Assembly: GCA_963682175.1 (NCBI GenBank)
Contig: OY821775.1
Span: 12,744,501-12,808,500, forward strand
Length of the DNA: 64,000 bases
Reading direction: 5' to 3'
Origin: Triglochin maritima
Lineage: Eukaryota > Streptophyta > Magnoliopsida > Alismatales > Juncaginaceae
The position numbers and the translations under genes are program-made. Every line of letters begins with the position of its first letter. Positions within the stretch are counted from its first letter, which is position 1. A model generated the notes under the pieces. The model was given only the letters and a program-made list of their open reading frames with translations. It was not told the origin of the DNA and searched no databases. Of the stretch, positions 12,128 through 21,399 are shown one piece after another.

Positions 12128-13446
12128 TTCCCCCTCAAGTTGACTCCGGAAGATATTGAAGGAGCCTAACTTGTGAAGAATGCGTTGGAAGTGTTTTTGA
12201 TCGAGGACTTTGGTGAAGATGTCTGCCAGTTGATCATTACTCTGGACGTAGGGAACTTCAATTTCTTTAGCTTGTATCTTCTCACGGATGAAGTGACAAT
12301 CTACTTCAATGTGTTTTGTTCGTTCATGAAAGACAGGGTTGGAGGCGATGTGTCTTGCGGCTTTATTGTCACAAAACATTTGTATTGGATTTTGGTTACT
12401 TATGTTCATGTTCTTGAGAAGTTGTTTGAGCCATATTAGCTCACTTGTTGTGGAGGCCATTGCACAGTACTCAGCTTCAGCGCTTGATCGTGCCACTATG
12501 TTTTATTTTTTGCTTCTCCATGTAACCAAATTTCCTCCAACGAACGTACAAAATCCGGTAGTAGATTTCCGATCGTGACTACCTGCCCAATCTGCATCAG
12601 AGTAACCAACGATTGTGTTAGAATTGTTTCTTTTCATCCAAAGACCTTGACCCAGGGTTTTCTTAAGATAGTGGAGAATCCGGTCAACTATCTCTAGATG
12701 ACTTTTATGGGGTGCATGCATAAATTGACTTATTACGCTAACTGCATAGGTGATGTCGGGTCTAGTGACAGTGAGGTATATGAGTTTACCAACTAATCTT
12801 TGGAATTGTCCTAAGTCTTGAACTGGTTCACCATCATCTAGATTTACCTTTCGATTTGTTTCGATTGGGGTGTTAACTGGTTTAGATCCTATTTTCCCGG
12901 TTTCATGTAGAAGGTCAAGAGTGTATTTCCTCTGGGATAGAAAGAGTCATTTTTTCGAGTGAGCAATTTCAATTCCAAGGAAATATTTCATGGTGCCTAG
13001 ATCTTTGATATCAAATTTGGATTTGAGGTAAAGTTTGACTAACGATATTTCTTCATCATTATTTCCAGTTATTATAATATCATCCACATATACTAAGACA
13101 ATTATGGTGGTTTTAGGAGAACGTTTAGTGAATATGGAGGCATCAACAGAACTCTTAGAAAAACCATAGAGAAGTAGGGAGTGACTGCGTTTGGCATACC
13201 ATGCACGAGGAGATTATTTAAGCCCATATATGGACTTGTGGAGTTTGCATACCTTGCCTGAATCTGATTTGTAACCTGGGGGAGGAGTCATATAGACTTC
13301 TTCTTCTAAGTTGCCCTGTAAAAAACATTCCTAACATCCATTTGGAAGAGATTCCATCCTGAGTTAACGGCTACAGAGAGGAGAACACGAACGGTGTTCA
13401 TCTTTGCGACAGGGGCAAATGTTTCTTGGTAATCTAACCCGTATGT
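12128..13446 (-). pseudogene. Copia-2 pol remnant: RT and RNase H
   Basis: Minus-strand translation gives [29 protein letters not shown], the catalytic LVYVDDIIITGN near 13070-13100, and RNase H blocks YSDADWAGSHDRKSTTGF, SSAEAEYCAM, FHERTKHIEVDCHFIREK and LADIFTK. Several stops interrupt the RT part (for example near 13215 and 12955). The last piece (12122-12496) is open and ends just after the purine tract. Confidence 0.83.
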
Positions 13447-15138
13447 TTAAGTGTATCCTTTAGCAACTAAGTGAGCTTTAAATCGTTCTATAGTACCATC
13501 ACTATTGTACTTAATTTTGTATATCCATTTACAACCTACTGGTTTTATTCCTATGGGAGGAACAACAAGACTCCACCTTTTGTTGGTTTCTAGAGCTTTT
13601 AGTTCATCTTCCATAGCCTTAATCCACTTAGGCTGTTCATGAAAGTTGGTGGGTTCTTTAATTTTGTCTATTTGACTTAAGCAGGCATAATAGGTAGGTT
13701 TTATTTGGGAGTAGGACAAGTAGTCCTCGATAGGGTAGGTAACGTGGGATACCACATAGTCTTGGAGTCGAAAGGGTGGACGAGTACAACGAGTGGTCCT
13801 TCTTGGAGGAATACCTTCATCTCCCCCTTGATCCTCCACTTGAGGAGGTGGTTCGAGGTCTTCGTGAGTAGGTGTAGCGGTGACCGGAGGTGCGACTGTG
13901 GGAGCGTTGAGGATGTCTGCAACTGGTAGATGAGCTTTGGGTGCAGCGGAAGGATTGTGGTGTTCGTGGAAGTAGGAGATATGCTCGAAAAAAGATACAT
14001 CACGAGAGACAAAATTTTTACAATTAACGGGGTCATAACATTTGTACCTTTTTTTCTTGACAGAGTATCCTAAAAAAATACATTTGATAGAATTATGATC
14101 AAGTTTGTCCAGATGCTTCCTGTGAACAAAACAAGTACAACCAAATATCCGAAGATGGTTAAGACTCATTTTTCTACCATGTAAACTTTCTAAGGGTTGT
14201 TTGTTTTGAATTGTTGAGTTGGGCAAGCGATTTATAAGGTAAGTAGCAGTTAAAACAACATCTGACCAAAAACATTTTGGAACATTGTTTTGAAAATGCA
14301 AGGAACGGGTGATATTTAAAAGGTGACGATTTTTCCTTTCAGATACACCATTTTGTTCAGGAGTGTTTATACACGTGGTCTGATGATTTTTTTTTTGTTT
14401 TAGAAAGTTTTGAAAATTGTTACTGGTATACTCGGATCCGTTATCGGATCTGAGTATACTGATTTTAGAGTCAAACATATTTTCAACGAAGGTTACAAAC
14501 TCGTAAAAAACCAAGAAAGCATGAGATTTGGCTTTTAACAAATATAACCAAGTTGTTCGTGAAAAATCATCAATAAACGAAATGAAATACTTGAACCCAT
14601 TATAGGATTCTACGGGAGTGGGTCCCCAAATATCCGAGTGAATCAACTCGAGAGCACGACCTCTCTTATTTTCTGAATTATAAAAAGGAAGTCTAGTTTG
14701 TTTTGATAATCGACATACATCACAAAAAAATTCATGTTTGAAAGTGGGAAATAATTTTTGCAAAACCATATGAGACGGGCGTCTCATTCTTTGATGCCAA
14801 GTTTCATGATTAGGAATTTTTGCAGTCATCCCTTTTGTTTGAGTTTCAAGCACATAAAGTCCGTTGGTGAGTTTTCCTCTACCAATCGTCCTCCATGTGG
14901 TGCGTTCCCGAAATGTTACATCGAAAGGTGTAAAGACAATGTTGCAATTCAAATTTCTTGTGAGTCTAGCTACCGACAATAAATTTGAGTCAAAATTAGG
15001 TACATGCAAAATATTTTCGGTTATTTTATCATCTAAGAATTGCACTTCTCTTGTACCTTTAATTTTCACTTTCTCTCCATTAGCAACAACGACGAATTTA
15101 TTTAAAAAATTTAAACTAGTTTTTATGTTATTTATCAA
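13447..15138 (-). CDS. Copia-2 pol fragment: protease remainder, integrase, start of RT
   Basis: 563-codon open frame downstream of the TGA. Contains the protease remainder (ILHVPNFDSNLLSVARL), pre-integrase (HETWHQRM, FFCDVCRLSKQTRLPFY; first His of HHCC appears changed), integrase core with HSDIWGPTPV, YFISFIDDFSRTTWLY, LRSDNGSEY and TPEQNGVSERKNR (D,D,E present), a C-terminal LRIFGCTCFVHR and FLGY block, and the RT entry KPVGCKWIYKIK and FKAHLVAKGYT. It ends at a TAA, so RT is cut off. Confidence 0.88.
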   Translation of the reverse strand: MINNIKTSLNFLNKFVVVANGEKVKIKGTREVQFLDDKITENILHVPNFDSNLLSVARLTRNLNCNIVFTPFDVTFRERTTWRTIGRGKLTNGLYVLETQTKGMTAKIPNHETWHQRMRRPSHMVLQKLFPTFKHEFFCDVCRLSKQTRLPFYNSENKRGRALELIHSDIWGPTPVESYNGFKYFISFIDDFSRTTWLYLLKAKSHAFLVFYEFVTFVENMFDSKISILRSDNGSEYTSNNFQNFLKQKKNHQTTCINTPEQNGVSERKNRHLLNITRSLHFQNNVPKCFWSDVVLTATYLINRLPNSTIQNKQPLESLHGRKMSLNHLRIFGCTCFVHRKHLDKLDHNSIKCIFLGYSVKKKRYKCYDPVNCKNFVSRDVSFFEHISYFHEHHNPSAAPKAHLPVADILNAPTVAPPVTATPTHEDLEPPPQVEDQGGDEGIPPRRTTRCTRPPFRLQDYVVSHVTYPIEDYLSYSQIKPTYYACLSQIDKIKEPTNFHEQPKWIKAMEDELKALETNKRWSLVVPPIGIKPVGCKWIYKIKYNSDGTIERFKAHLVAKGYT

Positions 15139-15147
15139 CGAGGAGTT

Positions 15148-16371
15148 TCATGTCATGTGATCAGTCGCATCAGAATCTATAATCCAACTAGAGTTATGTG
15201 AATTAATTTCAGAAGAATAAGCATTGCAATTATCTAAGAAGGAATACATACCTGAGAAATTACCTTTACTTTGGGTGTTGGATTGCAAAAAGGAGTTTAA
15301 TTGGGCTATGAGGGCACCAAGTTGTGCTGATTCTCCACCGTTGGATGTATTGTTGGAGTCGGATATCTGGAGCTCCGGATAGGGAGAGGAATCGGGTGCT
15401 CCACCGTGGTTGCTATAAAACCCGTGCTGATCCGAACTCGACCCGATTGTCCCCCATTTCATTTCTTCTCCTTGTTTGCTAGGGTTTCCTCTTTGAGCAC
15501 CGCCACCGCCTCTCCCGCTAGGGTTTGTGTGGCCGCCGCTCCTCCCATCCTGCCTCTCTGAGCCGTCCTTAGATGGCCGGAGATGTAGGTAGAGGAAGTA
15601 GCACGTCGACCGGTCGTGTCCCTGTTTCTTACAGTTATCGCAATATTCGTTGCTTTTATTTCCGAATTTGTTTTTACCTTTGTCGCGAGGGTTGGTGTTG
15701 GATTTTGCGGCGACAAACGCCTGATTTTTGTGGGGGTTTTCCGACTGAGCGGTGTGGCTTTTCCGGAGGGTTTCTTCCCGGTTAACCATTGCTATGATGG
15801 TCGAGAGAGTGGGGAGTTCCAACACCATGAGGATGTTCGATCTGAGCGCTTCGTAACTTGAGTCTAACCCAACAAGGAACGTATAAATATGATCTTGTTC
15901 AACTCTTGCCTGTATTATTTCTGGATCTTTGGTGGGTGGCTCGTAGATGGCGAGTTCATCCCATGTTCGTTTCAGCAGGCCGAGATATTCGGTCACAGAT
16001 TTTTGGTTTTGTTTGATCTGCGACAAATCTTGTTTTAGTTTAAAGATATGCACAAAGTTTTGTTGCTTACCATAATGTTTATGGACGGAGTCCCAAAGTT
16101 CTTTTGCGCTATTTTTGTACATAAAGATTTCCGCGATTTGATGTTGCATGGATTGGAGTAGCCAGGACATCACGAGGTGATCGGTGTTCTGCCACTCCTC
16201 CTGCTTTGCCTCACTTCCTTGTTCGGTGTGTTTGGTGGCTTTCCCAGTGAGGTGGCTGAACTTCCCTTTGCCGTTGAGGGATAGGGAGACGGCTCGCGCC
16301 CAGGTGAGGAAGTTTGTCCCATTGAGGGGTTGGGTGGTGAGGCGTTGTGATTCACCATCGTTGTCTGTCAT
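15148..16371 (-). CDS. Copia-2 gag with zinc knuckle, running into protease start
   Basis: Open from ATG 16369-16371 (MTDNDGESQRL); ten upstream codons are also open but the family usually starts here. N-terminal copia gag domain (PLNGTNFLTWARAVSLSL), central LWDSVHKHYGKQQN and LGLLKRTWDELA, then a complete zinc knuckle YCDNCKKQGHDRSTCY (CX2CX4HX4C). The end is a protease start with SSWIIDSDATDHMT, where Gly of the usual DSGA is Asp. A TGA follows, apparently from GGA (Gly) to TGA. Nearly intact gag, but expression of pol in frame is lost. Confidence 0.88.
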   Translation of the reverse strand: MTDNDGESQRLTTQPLNGTNFLTWARAVSLSLNGKGKFSHLTGKATKHTEQGSEAKQEEWQNTDHLVMSWLLQSMQHQIAEIFMYKNSAKELWDSVHKHYGKQQNFVHIFKLKQDLSQIKQNQKSVTEYLGLLKRTWDELAIYEPPTKDPEIIQARVEQDHIYTFLVGLDSSYEALRSNILMVLELPTLSTIIAMVNREETLRKSHTAQSENPHKNQAFVAAKSNTNPRDKGKNKFGNKSNEYCDNCKKQGHDRSTCYFLYLHLRPSKDGSERQDGRSGGHTNPSGRGGGGAQRGNPSKQGEEMKWGTIGSSSDQHGFYSNHGGAPDSSPYPELQISDSNNTSNGGESAQLGALIAQLNSFLQSNTQSKGNFSGMYSFLDNCNAYSSEINSHNSSWIIDSDATDHMT

Positions 16372-16486
16372 AGCTAGGAGTGGAGGGCGACGGGGTCGCA
16401 ACCGCCTAGCTTGCCGGCTGGTGATGAGCTCAGGGGAGCCTCTGAGGTGGGGTTTTGTTGTTCTTAGAACGCATGCTCTGATACCA

Positions 16487-16613
16487 TGTTAAATTTGGTT
16501 GGTCCACCACCTCAACAAAACTTAAGCACTTAGGTGAAGGGTGGTAGATCCAACTTTATTATAGAGTGTTGTGCACTTTTTGTGTTTAGCAATATGTGAC
16601 TATTTTCTCAACA
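16487..16613 (-). repeat. Outer 127-bp LTR, right, next to the gag-pol primer site
   Basis: Bounded TGTTAAATTT and CTCAACA. The primer site TGGTATCAGAG abuts at 16476-16486. This 5' LTR lacks the U3 found in the 274-bp 3' LTR, which ordinary reverse transcription would have made identical. Confidence 0.85.
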
Positions 16614-16618
16614 CACGG

Positions 16619-18120
16619 TGAGAATTACAAGCACAAGCACAAGCACGAGCACGGGCGGACACACGACAAAATTGAAGGGTGGACACCATATAAGAAATGT
16701 TTTAAAAATTGAACTGAAAACAACTCGTTTGTTTCAAAGTGGTCCAACCGACAGTTCAATCTGGTCCAATCGATGATAACGTCAGTATGACATCAACATT
16801 TTGTGAACTGAGTGTTGAACCGAATTGACTGCGTAGCGACGGTCTAACAGACGGTCCACTGATTAAATCGGTTTTAAGATAAACATATAATAATCTTAAG
16901 ATAAAATATTCAATATTTCCGAACCAAGAAACACTTGATTTCTATTTAGATGAAAATGATGAGAAGAAAAAAGTCAATAAATAATGTCACACTAAAATCA
17001 CATTGCTCTGAACATAGAAATGATTATAAAAATGTTCTTAACACCTTAAATAGTTAAATACCACAATTTCGGTTATCCTTGAATTCAACAACATTAACCA
17101 CACATATTAAGCATTTTTAAAAAACCCCAAAGAGTATGAATTTTGTGGTGAAGTGCTGAAACCACACATATTAAGCATTCTTAATATTGAATTTTGTGTA
17201 TACGAAATACACGTTATTATTATATATTTACTAAACTACATATAAACATTAACAACTTAGGGTGCGTTTGAGTGCAGCTCCCAAATGTCAGTTTCTGATC
17301 AGAAGTCAACTTCTAGGAATGTTGATCAAGGAGCAGCTTCTTCTTGAAGGTTGAGAGTTGTTTGGATAGTCAGAAGGTTCTGGCAGTGGGTGATGTTTTG
17401 TCAAAAGAAATTTTTAAATTGTCCCCAAACTCAATGTAAATTAAAATTCATTGTAAATTTGTTTGAAATGTTTTTTTCATAAAAAAATCTTCTGAAAAAA
17501 TGTTTTTTATTTGTTTAAAAATTTTCAATTTTTTTTACTCAGGATTAATCTCCAAATGATATGGGGATAAATTGATCCAAACAAAACCAGAATCACAAAG
17601 GAGCTGGAGAAGCTCTTCCACTTGAGCTTTCTCCTTCCAACGTTAATTGTTGTCTTGATTTGCGTGCTAGGAGCCAAGCTCCTCTAGATCCAACCGGTGT
17701 TTGGATGATTTGAGTTGTCTTGATTTCAAGACGTGTCAATAACATAAAAATTCAAGCACGGGTACTTGCTTACGCTTGCCCACGCCTGGGTCCGTCCCTG
17801 AGCACAACTGATGCTGAAGAATTAGTGCGGAATGAGCCTATACGTTTTTCATTTAGTGAATATACGTCAGGTGTACTAGCCTCCACGACCGACGTACAGT
17901 GATGCGGGACGAAAGTGAGGGTTGCCAGAATTGAACTCCGACGGTAGCTCCGACACGAGATGAGAGGGTAAACCCTTGGAATCAACCAAGAAGTCTGGGA
18001 ATCCACCGGAATCTCTCCCAATTACATAACTTTTGCAAAGACACCCCTAAATTAGGTTAAATATGAAATTAAGTGATAAGATATCTAAGCATATATTATT
18101 TTACCCAAACACAATACTAA
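16619..18120. other. Intergenic stretch, no gene recognised
   Basis: AT-rich sequence. About 17264-17710 begins GGGTGCGTTTGAGTGC and ends near AACCGGTGTTTGGATG, and has paired GAGCAGCTTC/GAGCTGGAG phrases, like some MITEs, but I found no inverted termini or target duplication. Confidence 0.5.
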
Positions 18121-18179
18121 CTCTAAAACACTACATTTGACTACTTTTACTTCCTGTCCTGCATCAACACTTCATCCCA

Positions 18180-18605
18180 AATTAAATCTAAAACGTATAT
18201 ATGTGTATATATATATGTCGCTCAACTTTAGAGGATAACATATATATCTAAGTAATTAATAGCATTTTATACGTCTAACTTATTCTGGATATGTATATAC
18301 TTTAATAAGGTTTTGAGAAGAGGGTATATGCGTCACCTAAATAAACACTAGACGTATATAGATATACACGCGCAACTAGAGAGGGGCGCACATAGCTAAG
18401 AATTTTCAGCAATTTATATGTCGAGCTACTATATGACTGACGTATATAAGTGTGAAGGAGTTTATACATCAGGTTTTTTGTTGCCCGATGTATATAACCC
18501 CAGTATATACGTCTAGTTTGATTGCGAGGGATGTATATATCTCATCGTGCGCTATATATGACTATCATATTGAAGGCGGCGTACATACATCATCGTGCAC
18601 TAGTG
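18180..18605. mobile_element. CACTA-like terminal region (tentative)
   Basis: Many copies of GACGTATATA-like words in both orientations (18192-18590), ending at CACTAGTG (18598-18605). The MITE at 25724-25949 has the same subterminal vocabulary and the same CACTAGTG end. No matching second end or 3-bp duplication was found here, so this is probably a truncated relative. Confidence 0.35.
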
Positions 18606-19081
18606 ACTTGAGAAAACCCAAACCAATAGAGAGAGGATTGAAGATGATCCATGAAAATTAAAGCACTAACCAACTTCGTAATGTTCTATATCTACTCATG
18701 ATTAGAGATCTTTCATATCAGAGTTCATCTAAGCCAATTATTCATCTTCCAAATACAAAAAGAAAAACACAATAATGATATATTTAAGTATGATATCATA
18801 CAATTTTATTTGTGTAGTATGATGTATTGTTGATGTGATAAGTAGGGATGCTTTATGTATAATGAACACGATTTGACACAACATAAATGCAATCAACACA
18901 ATTTGTTGAATCAGCCAAAATGACAATTTCATCATCTTTGTTGACTAATCAATTATAATTTTTCTTTGAGAATGACCGTTCAAAATCTGTTATAATAGGA
19001 AAACAACAACAAACCAAGTTATTTAACTACTATCAACTATAACATCCTTCTTTATTTATTTAATACGTACGGTAATCCGTG

Positions 19082-19232
19082 TAGACCTGGGTGTCGTGTC
19101 GTGTAGATCAGCACGACAAGCTGAGTTTTTTTTGGCTCAACACCGTCCCTCAGCACGTTGTACCGGGCCGGTGATTACTGCTGGGCTGGTTGTGCCTGGC
19201 CCGGCCGGCCCGGCATGTTCCCGAGGTCTAGA
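19082..19232. repeat. GC-rich CGTGTCGTG/GGCCCGGC repeat-rich fragment
   Basis: Sharp GC-rich island in AT-rich DNA, made of short words (GTGTCGTGTCGTG, GGCCCGGCCGGCCCGGC), as seen inside many plant hAT-type MITEs. Termini not resolved. Confidence 0.3.
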
Positions 19233-19839
19233 TCGGTGTAGTTGGAGACCCTAGGATATTTTTGTGAATTTGTATTTAAGTCCTTAGAGTTATTATAAAG
19301 TGAAAAAAGTGGAATGATCTTTCATGATGATTTTTTCTTGATAGTATTTTACAATGGAAAATTTGTATATGCATTATATTTTTTTGAATTTTTGTGTATA
19401 TAATTTCTATATTTTAAATAAAACAACTTTTAGTTGGAATTGTATATTATGTTGAATAATTTTTGGAGATATACCGAACTTATTGTCATCGTTTGAGAAT
19501 CTTTCAATGTTAAAGAATTATGATTGTAAAAACCACACCATACAACATACGGGTTTAAGTCTAGTAACAAATATTCTTGAATTTGTAGTTGATTGGAAGA
19601 CATAATTTTCCTTAGACATAATCAAAACACAAACATGACTAACTACAAATTAGTAATTACTCTAGATTCCTCTCCCAAGGCGACGTTTGGGAACCCCGCG
19701 TCATGGGGTGGGCGTTCCCAACGCTGCCTTTTTTGTTTATTTTGTAGGTGAGTGAATAGTGTAGGTGCACAGTCTGAGGGAGTTGAGCACAAACACTTGA
19801 AGGTTGTTTGGTACAAGCGTTTTTATGTTTGTGTGAAGG

Positions 19840-20650
19840 TACCCCTAGCCGGCTAGCCAAATCGGTACAAATACAAGAATTTACCATATAAATTATGATA
19901 AATTATTTAAATAACAAAAAATACAATCCATTACTTAATTTGGTTAAGATACGAGAAATTACTTAGATTGTAGCTAAAACACAAGAAATTACCTACTTTA
20001 GGGCCAGTGACAATGCAAGGAATCAAATTCAAGGGGTCAGAATTTGCAAAGACGATAATTGTTTTTTGAGAATTCACCCATTTAGTTTGAATCGAAGTCT
20101 AATTAGGTATTTTACCAATAAGTAGGTAAATTGATACTTCTGTATCAGATTAATTACAAAATATTCATTATACTATACTATATTATTATTGGTATTCGAA
20201 AATATTCAATAAGGTCCAAACTCAAAGGGGTGAAAAATCTATGGGGTCAGAATCCCACAAGTGCTTCAAAATGTAGACAGGATACCGAAATTTCAGAATC
20301 AAATTTAAAAGGGTAAAAATCTAGAGAGGTTGCTCGACCTTGGTGTCCAGTGTTAAGCGTATAATATTATAAATAAAAATATTATTGGATTCCAGAACTG
20401 TTACATGTGATGCCACGTAAAATTGGTTTGAAAAAAATTGCCAAAAAGAGATTAAAATTGGTTCAAAATTTGGATAGACACATGAAATTATATAAGTTGC
20501 GGGTAAAATATAAGAATTACTTAGGTTGGTAAAATATAATGAATTACCTAGATACATAAAGTTAACAAGTGATGGATAGTATACAAGAAAAATAGCTAGT
20601 TCGTAAGTAAAATACAAGAATTTATGGAGTTATGAATATAATACAAGACA
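19840..20650. repeat. Degenerate about 28-bp phrase repeat, locus 1
   Basis: Diverged units around TAAAATACAAGAAATTACCTA with a following AGGTTGG part, at about 19860-20000 and 20500-20650, with unrelated AT-rich DNA between. The same phrase recurs at 57300-57645. Confidence 0.5.
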
Positions 20651-20929
20651 TGGTTAAAACTGGAAGAAAAAAATATTCTCTCTTGGGCTTACAAGAGGCA
20701 CAATACTCCTAGTTTCTGAAATTACAAGTAAAACGCAGTACTTCTTGTTTGCCTCTAAAATTGTTGTTACGGGTCTTTTACTACTTCTATCATCTTTGAT
20801 AAATACAATACCATATGTTTGGCATTTATTCATACTTAAAAAGTAATTAAACGTGTATAGAGTAGTGTCACATGTATAAAGTGATATAAACAAAACTTGA
20901 ATAAAATCATAATAATAGATCATTCCGCC

Positions 20930-21076
20930 AGGTTCTCCGTCCGACCCGAAGAAACCTTTGTACGCCTCCGTTACCTTTTGGGCCAACTCTTCCTGTTTGG
21001 GATGAAGCGTTTGAGTTAGGAAGTAGTTTGCAAACCCCACACCACCTCCAACGCTTGACGTAGGGTACCTAAACAT
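20930..21076 (-). pseudogene. Unidentified coding-like fragment
   Basis: The minus strand reads SSVGGGVGFANYFLTQTL followed by a charged helix-like piece containing KQEELAQKVTEAYKGFFG. Composition and codon pattern look protein-coding, unlike the AT-rich tail that extends the frame to 20654. I do not recognise the family. No start context, introns or partner exons found; probably a gene relic or captured exon. Confidence 0.35.
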
Positions 21077-21077
21077 A

Positions 21078-21330
21078 GGTGTGAGCTTCGGTTCAAAACT
21101 GGATCAGACCGATGATCAAAATTTTGATATCCAACGGTGATCGGTTCAGTCCAAAAACCAAAATTTACTCACAAAACCTCTGTTTGGTCCAGAACTGGAC
21201 TGAACCGGAGCAGACCGAATCGAGATCCGAATTTTCGGTATCCCAACACCGAAGATCGGACTGAAAAAAATCAGTCCGGTTCGGTCCAGACCGATCGGGT
21301 CAGGTCGGACCGAACCCACAAGTCCCAACT
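21078..21330. repeat. CGGTCC/CCGAAC-rich fragment of a hAT-like MITE
   Basis: Begins TAGGTGTGAGCTTCGGTTC and consists of repeated GGTTCGGTCC, CCGATCGG and AACCGGA words up to CCGAACCCAC. Similar in style to the complete MITE at 58833-59383, but the right terminus is missing. It lies about 70-320 bp upstream of the DTD start codon. Confidence 0.4.
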
Positions 21331-21399
21331 CTCTCTAACCCCAACCTCTTGCTCTCGGTTCCGAAATCGACCACATAAGTCGTGCGGAAGTTGTAGACC

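Larger units (their letters stand above)
11629..16613 (-). mobile_element. Three-LTR composite of a copia element and a SMART/TRIM-like element
   Basis: A perfect target duplication CACGG flanks the block (11624-11628, 16614-16618). In element orientation (minus) it reads: 127-bp LTR (16613-16487), initiator tRNA-Met primer site, gag-pol, polypurine tract, 274-bp LTR (12127-11854), second primer-like site, 98-bp non-coding internal region, second purine tract, 127-bp LTR (11755-11629). The three LTRs share about 100 bp at the end next to the primer site, but the middle one has an unrelated U3. One set of target repeats around three LTRs suggests a small element that gained an autonomous relative by recombination in the shared part. 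Confidence 0.8.

Noticed and set aside
15605..15617. GTCGACCGGTCG inside Copia-2 gag
   Set aside because: Single partial match in coding sequence, not a full CGGTCGACCG and not clustered.
13701..15861. Open frames on both strands within Copia-2
   Set aside because: They overlap the gag and pol frames and lack motifs; shadows.
17264..17710. Possible MITE starting GGGTGCGTTTGAG
   Set aside because: No inverted right end and no target duplication could be found.
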